40,069 nt of DNA from Williamwhitmania sp. (lineage in GTDB: Bacteria > Bacteroidota > Bacteroidia > Bacteroidales > Williamwhitmaniaceae): the NCBI GenBank assembly GCA_035529935.1, contig DATKVT010000125.1, positions 1 through 40,069 on the forward strand, given 5' to 3'. Every line of letters starts with the position of its first letter. Positions within the stretch are counted from its first letter, which is position 1. The position numbers were made by a program, and so were the translations under genes. Below, in pieces: positions 8,353 to 16,705 of the stretch. The notes below the pieces were generated by a model. It searched no databases. It was not told the DNA's origin and saw only the letters and a program-made list of their open reading frames with translations.

Positions 8353-9378
8353 ATGAGAAATCTGCTACTAATTATTTTCTTGATTCTGATTACAATCAAG
8401 CCCTCCTTTGCCCAGAACCAGGGCAGGGTAAACATGCTATGGTACAATACCGAAAATCTCTTTGACCCATTTGATGATTCCTTGACCGTTGACGATGAGT
8501 TTACAATGGCTGGCGCTCGCCACTGGACGTGGGCGAAAATGGAGAAGAAACTCGATGGCATCTATAAGGTGATCGTGGCATCATTTGGATTTGAGCCTCC
8601 CTTAATCGTTGGCCTTTGTGAGGTTGAAAACCGATTTGTGCTAAACCGTCTTGTGTATGAAACACCTCTTTCTAAATTTGAATATCGTGTTCTACATGCT
8701 GAATCGCCTGATGCTAGAGGGATAGATGTTGCTCTTTTATATCGGAGTAAAAGACTGTGGCTAAAACAAAACCGATTTATAAGGTCGTATCCACCCCAGG
8801 GTCATCGATCACGTGATATTCTCTATGCGAAGTTTTTGTTAGACAATACCGATACCCTTCATCTGTTTCTGAACCATTGGCCCTCAAAGTATGGTGGCGA
8901 ATTAGAAACGGAGAAGGCTAGGGCTTATGCGGCAACTATGCTTTCTACGGCAATTGATTCAGTATTGATCAGAGACAGCCTTGCAAACATTGTAGTTATG
9001 GGCGATTTTAACGATGATCCGGATAACAATACCATTCAATCAATCCTGAAATTTCGCTTTTTGGATGATTCTGATTTGGGCAATACTAAGTTGGTAAACC
9101 TGTCGAAGTTGTTTTATGCCAATGGAATAGGAACACATAAGTATCAAGGTCATTGGGCCGTGATTGATCAGGTAATGGTATCCAACTCTTTTTTTGCACC
9201 CTACAATGCATTATCAATCAATCCAGAATCGTGCAGGGTTTTTGCTGCTCCTTTTCTACTAGAACCCGATGAGCAATATACTGGGATGAAACCGTTCCGA
9301 ACCTTTGTTGGGTTTAAATACCACGGAGGCTACAGTGACCATCTGCCCGTGTTACTCACAATTGATCGGAGGTTTTAG
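8353..9378 (+). CDS. Exported endonuclease/exonuclease/phosphatase family protein
   Basis: 341 residues. [20 protein letters not shown] is a signal peptide. The catalytic motifs of the DNase I-like fold are all present: [10 protein letters not shown] (Asn and Glu), LCEVENR (catalytic Glu), LNHWPSK (His), [12 protein letters not shown] (Asp/Asn pair) and YSDHLPVLL (Asp-His). Members cleave phosphodiester or phosphomonoester bonds; export suggests an extracellular or periplasmic nuclease or phosphatase. Its 3' end overlaps the convergent nucleotidyltransferase gene by 23 nt. Confidence 0.92.
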   Translation: MRNLLLIIFLILITIKPSFAQNQGRVNMLWYNTENLFDPFDDSLTVDDEFTMAGARHWTWAKMEKKLDGIYKVIVASFGFEPPLIVGLCEVENRFVLNRLVYETPLSKFEYRVLHAESPDARGIDVALLYRSKRLWLKQNRFIRSYPPQGHRSRDILYAKFLLDNTDTLHLFLNHWPSKYGGELETEKARAYAATMLSTAIDSVLIRDSLANIVVMGDFNDDPDNNTIQSILKFRFLDDSDLGNTKLVNLSKLFYANGIGTHKYQGHWAVIDQVMVSNSFFAPYNALSINPESCRVFAAPFLLEPDEQYTGMKPFRTFVGFKYHGGYSDHLPVLLTIDRRF

Positions 9379-10798
9379 GTGAAGTGCTCAGGTCTTTTGT
9401 TGGTACAAGGTTGAAGTCCTTCGCTTTTTCTAACATCAACGCGTAAGCTTCTTCAAAATGGTTTGGAATTATTCCATCTAAAATGGCTTCTTTGATGAAT
9501 GCTTTGATGTCTCCTACTGCTCTACAGGGACCAATTTGGAACACCTCCATAATCATTTCCCCGGTGATGGGTGGCTGGAAGTTGCGGACGGCATCCTTCT
9601 CCTCAATCTCCTTAAGCTTAGTTCTAACAAGAGCAAAGTTGCTTTGATGCCGTTTTACCGTTGCCTCGTTTTTAGATGTGATATCTGCTTCGCAAAGCAT
9701 CATGAGGTCCTCAATATCATCACCGGCCTCAAAAAGCAATCGTCTAACCGCCGAATCGGTCACCACTTCTTGCGATAGAACAATGGGGCGCAGATGCAGC
9801 TGAACAAGTTTCTGGACATACTTCATTTTTTCGTTCATCGGCAATTTAAGCTCCCTGAAAATTCCCGGGATCATTTTTGCACCAATGAACTCATGCCCGT
9901 GGAATGTCCATCCTTGTTTTGGGTGGTAGGCTTTTGTTGCGGGCTTTGCAATGTCGTGCAGCAAGGCTGCCCATAGAAGCCAAAGTTTATCTGAATTGGC
10001 TCTTAGGTTGTCCAGAACTTTGAGGGTGTGAGTGAAGTTCTCCTTGTGGCCTCTACCTTCTTTTGTTTCAACACCCTTTAACTTCTCTAATGATGGCAGA
10101 ATATAGGTGAGCAATCCAGACTTGTCAAACAGCACAAAACCCAAGGATGGCTTTTTTGAAACCATAATTTTGTTAAGCTCGTCGGCTATTCTCTCCTTCG
10201 ATACAATGGTTATTCTTTCCTTTATCGTGCTTATGGCTTCAAAAGTTTTGTCGTCAATTTTAAACCCCAATTGAGCCGAGAACCTTATTGCCCTTATCAT
10301 GCGGAGTGGATCGTCGGAAAAGGTGGTAATTGGGTCGAGAGGTGTCCGGATAATCCTATTTTTAAGGTCTTCAACACCATTGAAAGGATCCACCAACGTG
10401 CCATAATCTTTTTTGTTGAGGCTAATGGCTAGTGCATTAATGGTGAAGTCTCTGCGGTTCTGATCGTCCTCCAGCGTTCCATCCTCCACAATTGGTTTTC
10501 GGGAGTTTTTTCTATACGACTCTTTTCTGGCACCCACAAACTCAACCTCCACTTCGCCGTAACGGAGCATGGCAGTGCCAAAGTTTTTAAAAACGGTGAC
10601 ATTATTGATGCCAGCCTTTTCGGCGACCAGCTCTGCCATCCTTATTCCGCTACCCTGGACTACTATGTCGATATCCTTCGATGGACGCTTAAGTAGGCAA
10701 TCTCTAACAAACCCTCCGATTACATACGACGGAAGATTGTGTTCTTCAGAAACTTGGGATATTATACTAAAAATTGAATTTTCCAGACAATAATTCAT
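9356..10798 (-). CDS. cca: CCA tRNA nucleotidyltransferase / poly(A) polymerase family, HD domain
   Basis: 480 residues from the ATG at 10798; a TTG five codons upstream is less likely. The polymerase head shows [14 protein letters not shown] and the metal-binding KDIDIVV (about residues 24-50), then [13 protein letters not shown] and [17 protein letters not shown], characteristic of class II CCA-adding enzymes. An HD domain follows ([15 protein letters not shown], about residues 280-295, plus [11 protein letters not shown]). It would add or repair the 3' CCA of tRNAs. The HD domain can carry phosphohydrolase activity in relatives. Strictly, A-adding or poly(A) polymerase variants cannot be excluded. 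Confidence 0.94.
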   Translation of the reverse strand: MNYCLENSIFSIISQVSEEHNLPSYVIGGFVRDCLLKRPSKDIDIVVQGSGIRMAELVAEKAGINNVTVFKNFGTAMLRYGEVEVEFVGARKESYRKNSRKPIVEDGTLEDDQNRRDFTINALAISLNKKDYGTLVDPFNGVEDLKNRIIRTPLDPITTFSDDPLRMIRAIRFSAQLGFKIDDKTFEAISTIKERITIVSKERIADELNKIMVSKKPSLGFVLFDKSGLLTYILPSLEKLKGVETKEGRGHKENFTHTLKVLDNLRANSDKLWLLWAALLHDIAKPATKAYHPKQGWTFHGHEFIGAKMIPGIFRELKLPMNEKMKYVQKLVQLHLRPIVLSQEVVTDSAVRRLLFEAGDDIEDLMMLCEADITSKNEATVKRHQSNFALVRTKLKEIEEKDAVRNFQPPITGEMIMEVFQIGPCRAVGDIKAFIKEAILDGIIPNHFEEAYALMLEKAKDFNLVPTKDLSTSPKTSDQL

Positions 10799-10830
10799 AT
10801 GTAGATATGACAAAGTGTTATTTTACACGA

Positions 10831-10838
10831 CAAAATTA
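10831..10838 (-). promoter_or_regulatory. Candidate -7 element for cca
   Basis: TAATTTTG on the minus strand fits TAnnTTTG and lies about 33 nt upstream of the chosen ATG of cca. No convincing -33 TTG was seen at the usual distance. Confidence 0.35.
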
Positions 10839-10948
10839 CAAACATTTTCACCTTTTCTTGGTTTATTTTTAGCAGAGTGATATTGGAATGCTTTTTGCAA
10901 AGAACACTGAACATTTCTAAATTTATTCATAACTTAATATTCTTTATC

Positions 10949-11305
10949 ATGTTGGAACATCTCACTGTTGATACGTTTAAGTCGAAAGTCTTTAACTATG
11001 AGGCAAATACGGAATGGAAATTTGAGGGACAACGTCCAGCGGTAATCGATTTTTATGCCGATTGGTGTGGCCCATGCAAAACGGTTGCCCCGATTTTGGA
11101 AGAGCTTGCCACCGAGTTTAAAGATAAGCTGGATATTTATAAGGTAGACACTGAAGATCAGCAAGAGCTGGCAGCAGTTTTTGGTATTCGATCAATTCCT
11201 TCACTCCTTTTTATTCCGGTTGAGGGTCAACCTCAAATGGCAATGGGAGCCCTGCCTAAAGATTCCTTTAAGCAGGCTTTTAAAGAAGTTCTTAATGTTG
11301 AATAG
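10949..11305 (+). CDS. Thioredoxin
   Basis: 118 residues from the ATG at 10949 (MLEHLTVDTF). The track upstream is open but adds a non-conserved 24-residue extension. The active site is DFYADWCGPCK (Cys40, Cys43), followed by the cis-proline loop RSIPSLLF (Pro84) and a C-terminal helix. It is a cytoplasmic thiol-disulphide reductant with no signal peptide. Its length is slightly above the usual 105-110 residues because of a longer N-terminus. It is monocistronic, closed by a strong terminator. Confidence 0.95.
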   Translation: MLEHLTVDTFKSKVFNYEANTEWKFEGQRPAVIDFYADWCGPCKTVAPILEELATEFKDKLDIYKVDTEDQQELAAVFGIRSIPSLLFIPVEGQPQMAMGALPKDSFKQAFKEVLNVE

Positions 11306-11323
11306 TGCACGTAAAGTGCAAGG

Positions 11324-11358
11324 AAGCGGAGTCGGGACAACCCGACTCCGCTTTTTTT
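11324..11358 (+). terminator. Rho-independent terminator of thioredoxin gene
   Basis: A perfect stem (AAGCGGAGTCGGG, loop ACAA, CCCGACTCCGCTT) runs into a T-tract. It begins about 18 nt after the thioredoxin stop and isolates the following riboswitch operon. Confidence 0.95.
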
Positions 11359-11397
11359 GTCAACATGCTTCACCATTCGTGGATTGTGCAGTTTGTG

Positions 11398-11428
11398 TTT
11401 GATATTGTAAAAACTTGGGCTACATTTG
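11398..11428 (+). promoter_or_regulatory. Promoter of the thiamine operon
   Basis: TTTG (11398-11401), a 19-nt spacer, then TACATTTG (11421-11428): a near-ideal Bacteroidota -33/-7 pair. Expected transcription start is about 11433, directly before the TPP riboswitch. Confidence 0.75.
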
Positions 11429-11433
11429 TCCAA

Positions 11434-11515
11434 TCTTTAGGGGTGCCTTAATATAACAGGCTGAGATCATACCCTTTGACCTGATCCGGGTAATGCCGGC
11501 GTAGGGATACTAAGA
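11434..11515 (+). promoter_or_regulatory. TPP riboswitch (THI element)
   Basis: Conserved segments of the thiamine pyrophosphate aptamer appear in order: AGGGGTGCC, GGCTGAGATCATACCC, the GACCTGATCCGGGTAATGCC block and GCGTAGGGATACTAAG. The ends pair (TTTAG with CTAAG) as the P1 stem. TPP binding is expected to repress the downstream receptor, transporter and kinase genes. The expression platform between 11516 and 11638 contains a GCAGAT/ATCTGC hairpin (about 11569-11588) but no obvious terminator T-run, so translational control is as likely as attenuation. Confidence 0.97.
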
Positions 11516-11638
11516 GTTAATTCCAGTTTTTACACCCCTTGTTGTTCTTGGTTGAGTTATGTGCATCGTGCAGATATCCCGGGATCTGCCATTTTGCCAT
11601 GACCGCCTTTTGATAATCTATTCTTAACCAAAAAAACA

Positions 11639-14080
11639 ATGAGGAAAATTTTATTTCTGTTTCTATTTGCCTTGACAATTGCCAATCTGTTTGCTGAGAA
11701 TACGCCAGTAGTTGGATGGAAAATATCAGGCAGGGTGGTCGATGAAGTTGGGAAACCGCTGGTTGGAGCGTCAATTTTAGTTGTAAATACATTTAAGGGT
11801 GCAGTTGCCGATAGGGATGGCAAATTTGATATTGCCAAGCTGCCGGCTGGGAATTACTCCTTGAAGGTTAGCTTTGTTGGCTATTCCGATACCACAGTTG
11901 CCGTTGATCTGCAGAGGGACTTGAACCTGAATATTCAGCTCACTCCTTCTTCCACTCTTGGTGAAGAGGTTGTGATAACGGCTCTAAAGGCATCATCTAA
12001 AACCCCAATGACATACAGCAATCTATCTGTTGAGCGCATCAAAGAGGGTAATACCGTTGCCGACCTTCCGCTTATTCTTGGTGTGCTACCTTCGGTTGTT
12101 TCAACCTCTGAGAGTGGTGGAGGAATTGGTAATACTGCATTTAGAATTAGAGGAACTGATCCTTCACGCATCAATGTGACCTTGAATGGCATTCCACTTA
12201 ACGATGCGGAGTCGCAAACCGTGTTTTGGGTTGATTTGCCTGACATTGCTAGCAGCATTAGTTCGCTTCAGGTAGAGCGCGGAGTTGGGTCGTCAACCAA
12301 TGGCTCGGGAGCATTTGGAGGAACGGTCACCATTCAAACACAAGCTGCATTGCCTGAACCATATGCAACCATCGATGCTGCCTACGGAGCTTTTAATACG
12401 CAGAAGTTGGCTTTTTCTACAGGTTCTGGCCTAATTCACAACAAGTTTAGCTTCGATGTACGTTATTCACGCCAGCTTACCGATGGGTATGTTGACCACA
12501 CCGGTTCGGACCACACCTCAATGCTTATTTCTGGCGCTTGGCTTACGGAGAGAAGTGTGTTGAAGGCCAACTTTATTATGGGCGAAGAGCACACCGATAT
12601 AAGCTGGAATGGTGTTCCATCATATGCGCTTGACACCAACCGTCGCTACAATCCTTCAGGACTATACTATTCAGATGATGGTAAAATTCATAGGTACAAT
12701 AATGAAACGGATAACTACTGGTTGAACCACTATCAGCTGCTCTACTCCTTGAAAATTGGTAACCGTTTTATGCTAAACTTAGCTGGTCACCTAACACCGG
12801 GTAAAGGCTACTATGAGGAGTATAAGGATAATACATCCCTTTCTAACTATGGAATTCCAAATCAACAAGTAGGGGGCACTGCGGTAAGTGAATCTGATTT
12901 GATTCAGCAGAAGTGGCTCAATAATCGGTTTTATGGCGGGACCTATTCATTTTCTTACAAGTCGAGTAAAGCCGAAATAATCCTTGGCGGTGGAGCAAAT
13001 CGATACGATGGTAATCACTTCGGAAAGATTAAGTGGGTTGAAAAAAATCAGAATATACCATACGATTATGAATGGTATAAAAACAGGGGGGTAAAGGATG
13101 ACTTCAACTCATTTTTAAAGGTGACGCTGGACCTTCCTGCTGGATTTTCCTGTTTTGCTGACTTGCAATATCGTTACATATATTATAAGATGGATGGTGT
13201 TGATGACGATTTGGCTAATTTGTGGCAAACCAATAGATGGGACTTTTTTAATCCTAAAGCAGGTATTTCCTTTCGACACTTAAACCATAAGGCTTATGTT
13301 TCCTTTGCAGTTGCCAATAGAGAACCTGCCAGAAGCGATTTGAAGGATGCCACAAAAGATGGTGCATTAGTAAAACCAAAGTCTGAGCGATTGTATGACC
13401 TAGAACTTGGTTACGCATACACCACCAAATCGTTGGTGGCAAAAGCCACCTTTTACTACATGCGCTATAAAGATCAGCTCGTAAATACTGGAAAACTTAA
13501 CGATGTGGGATATCCTTTAATGACCAATGTTGACAACAGCTATCGAAGAGGGGTTGAGGTTGAAGCTTCCTATGCAGCACTGTCATGGCTTTCGGTGATG
13601 GGTAATCTTGCATTAAGCCAGAACCGAATTAATAATTTTGTGGAGTACGTCGACCTCTATGATAACTCCTCAGACTGGAATAGCCTTGGACAACAATCGA
13701 CTAAATTAGGAACAACCGATATCTCTTTTTCCCCTAATGTAGTAAGTGCAGGAGCATTGATCGTTCAGCCTCGCAAAAATCTTCGACTGATCCTTCAGGG
13801 GAAATATGTTGGCAAGCAATATATCGACAACTCTTCGAGCAGCGAAAGAATGCTTAAGGCTTATGGGGTAATTGATTCTAGGTTAGAGTATAGGTTTGGC
13901 TATAAAGGTTCGTCATTTACCGTAATGCTTTTGGCCAACAACCTCTTAAATAAGATGTATCTGGTTAATGGGTGGATTTACCGGGCTAATTTTGCCGATG
14001 GAAGTCCTGATTATATTGAAGATGGATATTTTCCACAGGCTGGCCGCAATTTTGCATTACGCTTAGTGGCCAATTTTTAA
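11639..14080 (+). CDS. TonB-dependent outer membrane receptor, probable thiamine uptake
   Basis: 813 residues. There is a signal peptide (MRKILFLFLFALTIANLFA), then a carboxypeptidase-regulatory-like beta-sandwich (WKISGRVVDEVGKPLVGAS, about residues 29-110). A plug domain follows (NTAFRIRGTDPSRINVTLNG and the LQVERGVGSS loop, about 130-240). The remainder is a beta-barrel ending in the aromatic terminus LRLVANF. The plug and barrel would take up a ligand with TonB-ExbBD energy. It is the first gene behind the TPP riboswitch and ahead of a PnuT-like permease and thiamine pyrophosphokinase. This matches the described outer-membrane thiamine receptor arrangement of Bacteroidota, so thiamine or a derivative is the likely ligand. 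Confidence 0.93.
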   Translation: MRKILFLFLFALTIANLFAENTPVVGWKISGRVVDEVGKPLVGASILVVNTFKGAVADRDGKFDIAKLPAGNYSLKVSFVGYSDTTVAVDLQRDLNLNIQLTPSSTLGEEVVITALKASSKTPMTYSNLSVERIKEGNTVADLPLILGVLPSVVSTSESGGGIGNTAFRIRGTDPSRINVTLNGIPLNDAESQTVFWVDLPDIASSISSLQVERGVGSSTNGSGAFGGTVTIQTQAALPEPYATIDAAYGAFNTQKLAFSTGSGLIHNKFSFDVRYSRQLTDGYVDHTGSDHTSMLISGAWLTERSVLKANFIMGEEHTDISWNGVPSYALDTNRRYNPSGLYYSDDGKIHRYNNETDNYWLNHYQLLYSLKIGNRFMLNLAGHLTPGKGYYEEYKDNTSLSNYGIPNQQVGGTAVSESDLIQQKWLNNRFYGGTYSFSYKSSKAEIILGGGANRYDGNHFGKIKWVEKNQNIPYDYEWYKNRGVKDDFNSFLKVTLDLPAGFSCFADLQYRYIYYKMDGVDDDLANLWQTNRWDFFNPKAGISFRHLNHKAYVSFAVANREPARSDLKDATKDGALVKPKSERLYDLELGYAYTTKSLVAKATFYYMRYKDQLVNTGKLNDVGYPLMTNVDNSYRRGVEVEASYAALSWLSVMGNLALSQNRINNFVEYVDLYDNSSDWNSLGQQSTKLGTTDISFSPNVVSAGALIVQPRKNLRLILQGKYVGKQYIDNSSSSERMLKAYGVIDSRLEYRFGYKGSSFTVMLLANNLLNKMYLVNGWIYRANFADGSPDYIEDGYFPQAGRNFALRLVANF

Positions 14081-14108
14081 CTTTTAACTGCTTTATCGGC
14101 ATAGAATT

Positions 14109-14729
14109 ATGGAGTATCTTTATCTAGCATATAATTGGGCTATTGGCCACTATGTGGAGTTGCTGGGCACAATTTCGGGGTTGGTTTATCTATATTTGGA
14201 GATAAAAGAACGAGTTTGGCTATGGCCTGTTGGGTTGGCTACTTCCGCACTTTATGTTGTAGTATTCTATACATCTAAGTTCTATGCCGATATGGCATTG
14301 AATATTTACTACGTTCTCATTAGCTTTTATGGGTGGTATCAATGGCTTTTTGGGGGAACTTCTGCAAAGCACAAGAATGTACCTCTGCGAATTCAACCCA
14401 CACCAACCCGTCTTTGGCCATGGCTTGCAGCAGCATTTGCAGTTTTCTTCTTTTTGCTTTGGTGGATTCTTAAAGATTTTACCGACTCTCCCGTACCTCT
14501 TGGTGATGCATTTACCACCGCCCTGAGTATTGTGGCAACGTGGATGCTAACAAAAAAATACGTTGAGCAATGGTGGTTGTGGGTTATTGTAAATGCCGTA
14601 TCGATGAGTTTATACGTTTGGAAGGGTCTATACCCCACCTCAGTTCTATTTTTCTTTTATACAACATTGGCGGTTGTTGGCTATTATAAGTGGAAACAGA
14701 CAATGATGGAGGAGGGCAACGAAAAATAG
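14109..14729 (+). CDS. pnuT: PnuC-family transporter, thiamine type (PnuT)
   Basis: 206 residues with about seven hydrophobic segments and many Trp/Tyr residues. PnuC-family hallmarks include LGTISGLVYLYLEIKERVWLW near the N-terminus, YYVLISFYGWYQW in the middle and WLWVIVNAVSMSLYVWKGL toward the end. PnuC-type proteins carry vitamins by facilitated diffusion with trapping through phosphorylation. Location between a TPP-controlled receptor and thiamine pyrophosphokinase supports thiamine rather than nicotinamide riboside. It begins 28 nt after the receptor gene. Confidence 0.92.
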   Translation: MEYLYLAYNWAIGHYVELLGTISGLVYLYLEIKERVWLWPVGLATSALYVVVFYTSKFYADMALNIYYVLISFYGWYQWLFGGTSAKHKNVPLRIQPTPTRLWPWLAAAFAVFFFLLWWILKDFTDSPVPLGDAFTTALSIVATWMLTKKYVEQWWLWVIVNAVSMSLYVWKGLYPTSVLFFFYTTLAVVGYYKWKQTMMEEGNEK

Positions 14730-14784
14730 CCTATACTTGTTTTAAGGTAGGTGATCGAATTGTAGGATTATATGGAGAATTACT

Positions 14785-15423
14785 ATGGTTAATGATTTTG
14801 ATGCGGTCATATTAGCAAATGGGAAGTATCCCGAGCGTGAGGAACCGGTAAGTATACTTTCATCTGCTAAGTTTCTTATTTGTTGTGATGGAGCAGCGGT
14901 AAAGCACGTTGGCAGGGGAAACACTCCCGACGCCGTAGTGGGTGACTTGGATTCCCTGCCGGGTGAACTTAAGCTAGCATTTGCCGAAAAGCTCTATCAC
15001 GATCCCGATCAGAACACCAATGATTTAACAAAGTCCATAAGGTTTTGCCAGGCGAATGGATTTCGTCGCATTGCCATACTTGGTTCAACAGGCTTACGAG
15101 AGGACCATACGCTGGGTAACATTTCGCTTATGGTAAACTATGCGCAAACTGATTTGGACGTTACGATTATAACCGACACTGGGATTTTTATTCCGGTGCT
15201 TGCTTCTCGCTCGTTTGCCAGTTTTGCAGGACAGCAGATTTCCCTCTTTTCCTTTAATAGCGAAACAACAATCACCACCGAAGGGCTGAAGTATCCAATT
15301 GTCGGACAAAAGCTCTCCATGTGGTGGCAGGGAACGTTGAATGAGGCTCTTGGGGAAAGTTTTCGAATTGACTTTTCGCCGGGACCGCTTGCAGTCTATT
15401 TCTTGTTTCGAGATTGTCGTTAG
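14785..15423 (+). CDS. thiN: Thiamine pyrophosphokinase
   Basis: 212 residues. Motifs in order: the ATP-site CCDGAAVKH (about residues 33-41), VVGDLDSLP (about 51-59), the acidic/Asn run DPDQNTNDLTK (about 73-83), and GLREDHTLGN in the second half of the catalytic domain. A beta-sandwich thiamine-binding domain completes the chain. It converts imported thiamine directly to TPP using ATP, which traps the vitamin taken up by the upstream transporter. It is the last gene of the riboswitch operon; the converging gene ends 1 nt after its stop. Confidence 0.95.
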   Translation: MVNDFDAVILANGKYPEREEPVSILSSAKFLICCDGAAVKHVGRGNTPDAVVGDLDSLPGELKLAFAEKLYHDPDQNTNDLTKSIRFCQANGFRRIAILGSTGLREDHTLGNISLMVNYAQTDLDVTIITDTGIFIPVLASRSFASFAGQQISLFSFNSETTITTEGLKYPIVGQKLSMWWQGTLNEALGESFRIDFSPGPLAVYFLFRDCR

Positions 15424-15424
15424 T

Positions 15425-15985
15425 CTAAACCTCTGAAATTAAAAGTTGATATGCCCTTTTTATCCCAACCGACACCTTGGCGTTTTTGATGGGAGAAAGG
15501 CCAAGCATATTCTGTCGGATTTCGTTTATGTTTTCAAGTGGAATTTGGCTAAATGATTTTTTTGAATGCATAATTACCAAGCCTACGGCAGTTTTTATGC
15601 TGTGTGCCTTTATTCTTATGGTGTTAGAGGAGTACCGCGAGGGATGGATGTGGACATATCGATTGGATTTTGTTCCGGGAAGAATTGTCCAACGTGAACC
15701 ATCACTTAGGTCTAGTTCCCGAAATCTCTTTGGGCTTTCCCTGAGCCAAATTCGAAACTGCTCTTCCGCAAGAATTTGATTGTTTAGTAAAAGTGCAATA
15801 ACCTCTTCCGATATCTCTTTTGGGGTGAGCTGGCCAAGGTAGAGGTCAATGCTATTTTCGCCCAATGATTTTATATCTTCCGCAATCTCTTGGAGGTTGG
15901 AGCATTGCTTGATTTTTCCCCTTAGAAATTCCAAATGATGCTTCCAACAGTTTAGGAGAATAGGAGTTGGGATATCATTCTGCAT
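15425..15985 (-). CDS. Hypothetical protein
   Basis: 186 residues, soluble, with no signal peptide. Helical N-terminal half (LLNCWKHHLEFLRGKIKQ, ISEEVIALLLNNQ). The C-terminal half has WTILPGTKSNRYVHIHPSRYS and KAHSIKTAVGL. I do not recognise a characterised family, though the pattern of a basic, His/Arg-rich beta segment after an acidic helical part suggests a nucleic-acid or nucleotide-binding protein. It is convergent with the kinase gene and 35 nt downstream of the cupin gene's stop. Confidence 0.8.
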   Translation of the reverse strand: MQNDIPTPILLNCWKHHLEFLRGKIKQCSNLQEIAEDIKSLGENSIDLYLGQLTPKEISEEVIALLLNNQILAEEQFRIWLRESPKRFRELDLSDGSRWTILPGTKSNRYVHIHPSRYSSNTIRIKAHSIKTAVGLVIMHSKKSFSQIPLENINEIRQNMLGLSPIKNAKVSVGIKRAYQLLISEV

Positions 15986-16020
15986 TTCTTGTTGGACGGA
16001 GGTTGTTTATTCTACAAGTG

Positions 16021-16326
16021 CTATAGTATCTTTATCACGAGCAGGCGAAAGTTGCCAGGACCAACATTCTTTACACCGCGTTTTACTCCTGACGCAATTT
16101 CAATGGTCATGTCGGGTTCAACGGTAATCTGCTCATCTTCCGTTTCCACAATTCCTTCTCCTTCTAGAATATAGAATATAACATCAAAGGGGTTGGAATG
16201 CAGTTCGAGATTTTCACCAGGAAGGAGGTTTAAATGGATAATCTCCACCTTTTCACTGGAGAACATTTTTCTGCCATCAAGGTCGAATGGCACCTTTTCT
16301 GCTGTTTCAACGAGTTTTATTTTCAT
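16021..16326 (-). CDS. Small cupin-domain protein
   Basis: 101 residues, a single cupin barrel. Motif 1 is degenerate: PGENLELHSNPFDVIFYILEGEG retains one His and the glycine turn. Motif 2 reads EPDMTIEIASGVKRGVKNVG, without the usual His. A good ribosome site (AAAGGAA) lies 6 nt before the ATG. No enzymatic role can be assigned; with metal ligands reduced, a ligand-binding or sensory function is possible. It lies just downstream of a structured RNA candidate that would form its 5' leader if read through. Confidence 0.85.
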   Translation of the reverse strand: MKIKLVETAEKVPFDLDGRKMFSSEKVEIIHLNLLPGENLELHSNPFDVIFYILEGEGIVETEDEQITVEPDMTIEIASGVKRGVKNVGPGNFRLLVIKIL

Positions 16327-16387
16327 TGTTAATTCCTTTCACTTTTAGGTATGGATATGTCGTCTCACGGTCTGCTGGTGTGAATAT

Positions 16388-16565
16388 ACAAAAAAATAGA
16401 AAAGAGGACTAAAAGCCCTCTTTCCTAACCCTAAAACTAAACCTAAATTAACCTATTTGCCTATAGGTTGTGAAAACTCTTTATGTAATATGGCTGAATT
16501 CTTTTTCTATTGTAGGATGATTTTGTTCAGCCTATATATGATTTGATATCTCCTTTATCAAAGAT
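16388..16565 (-). ncRNA. Candidate structured small RNA or attenuator leader
   Basis: Reading on the minus strand, four hairpins follow one another. H1: TTTGATA, loop AAGGAGA, TATCAAA (16562-16542). H2: GGCTGAA / TTCAGCC enclosing 27 nt (16532-16492). H3: AACCTAT, loop AGGCAA, ATAGGTT (16469-16450). H4: AGAGGGCT, loop TTT, AGTCCTCT (16421-16403), followed by a TTTTC-TA-TTTTTTT tract typical of an intrinsic terminator. The -7 box at 16570-16577 would start transcription at the base of H1. No ATG-initiated ORF is present. It could be an independent RNA of about 175 nt or a terminator-containing leader of the cupin gene at 16326. Confidence 0.5.
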
Positions 16566-16569
16566 GGTG

Positions 16570-16599
16570 CAAAAGTATATAAACATTTGTTAATTAACA
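16570..16599 (-). promoter_or_regulatory. Promoter with overlapping palindrome
   Basis: On the minus strand TACTTTTG (16570-16577) fits the TAnnTTTG element. A perfect 12-bp palindrome TGTTAATTAACA (16588-16599) sits 10 nt further upstream, in the spacer/-33 zone. The palindrome has the TGTTA-TAACA form seen for Crp/Fnr-family operators, so it may bind a regulator such as the one encoded at 19813. Confidence 0.45.
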
Positions 16600-16621
16600 C
16601 TGTCTGAAATAGTGACTTTTG

Positions 16622-16673
16622 TGTTTTTGAAAAGAAAATTGTCTGTTTTTGAACATGTTTGGTCGTTTTCGAA
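16622..16673 (-). repeat. Three helically phased direct repeats
   Basis: The plus strand shows TGTTTTTGAA at 16622-16631 and at 16644-16653, and a diverged CGTTTTCGAA at 16664-16673. Spacings are 22 and 20 nt, about two helical turns. They lie just upstream of the promoter at 16570-16599 and downstream of the stop of the second cupin gene. An activator-binding array is a reasonable reading. Confidence 0.5.
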
Positions 16674-16705
16674 CAGTTTATCTAGGGATAGATACTTATA
16701 TGGCT

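Noticed and set aside
11559..11627. 22-codon ORF (starts MCIVQISRDL) in the TPP riboswitch expression platform
   Set aside because: No ribosome site or conservation evidence, and the region is better explained as leader RNA.
16388..16565. 6S RNA
   Set aside because: The serial short hairpins do not form the long closing stem and central bubble of 6S RNA.
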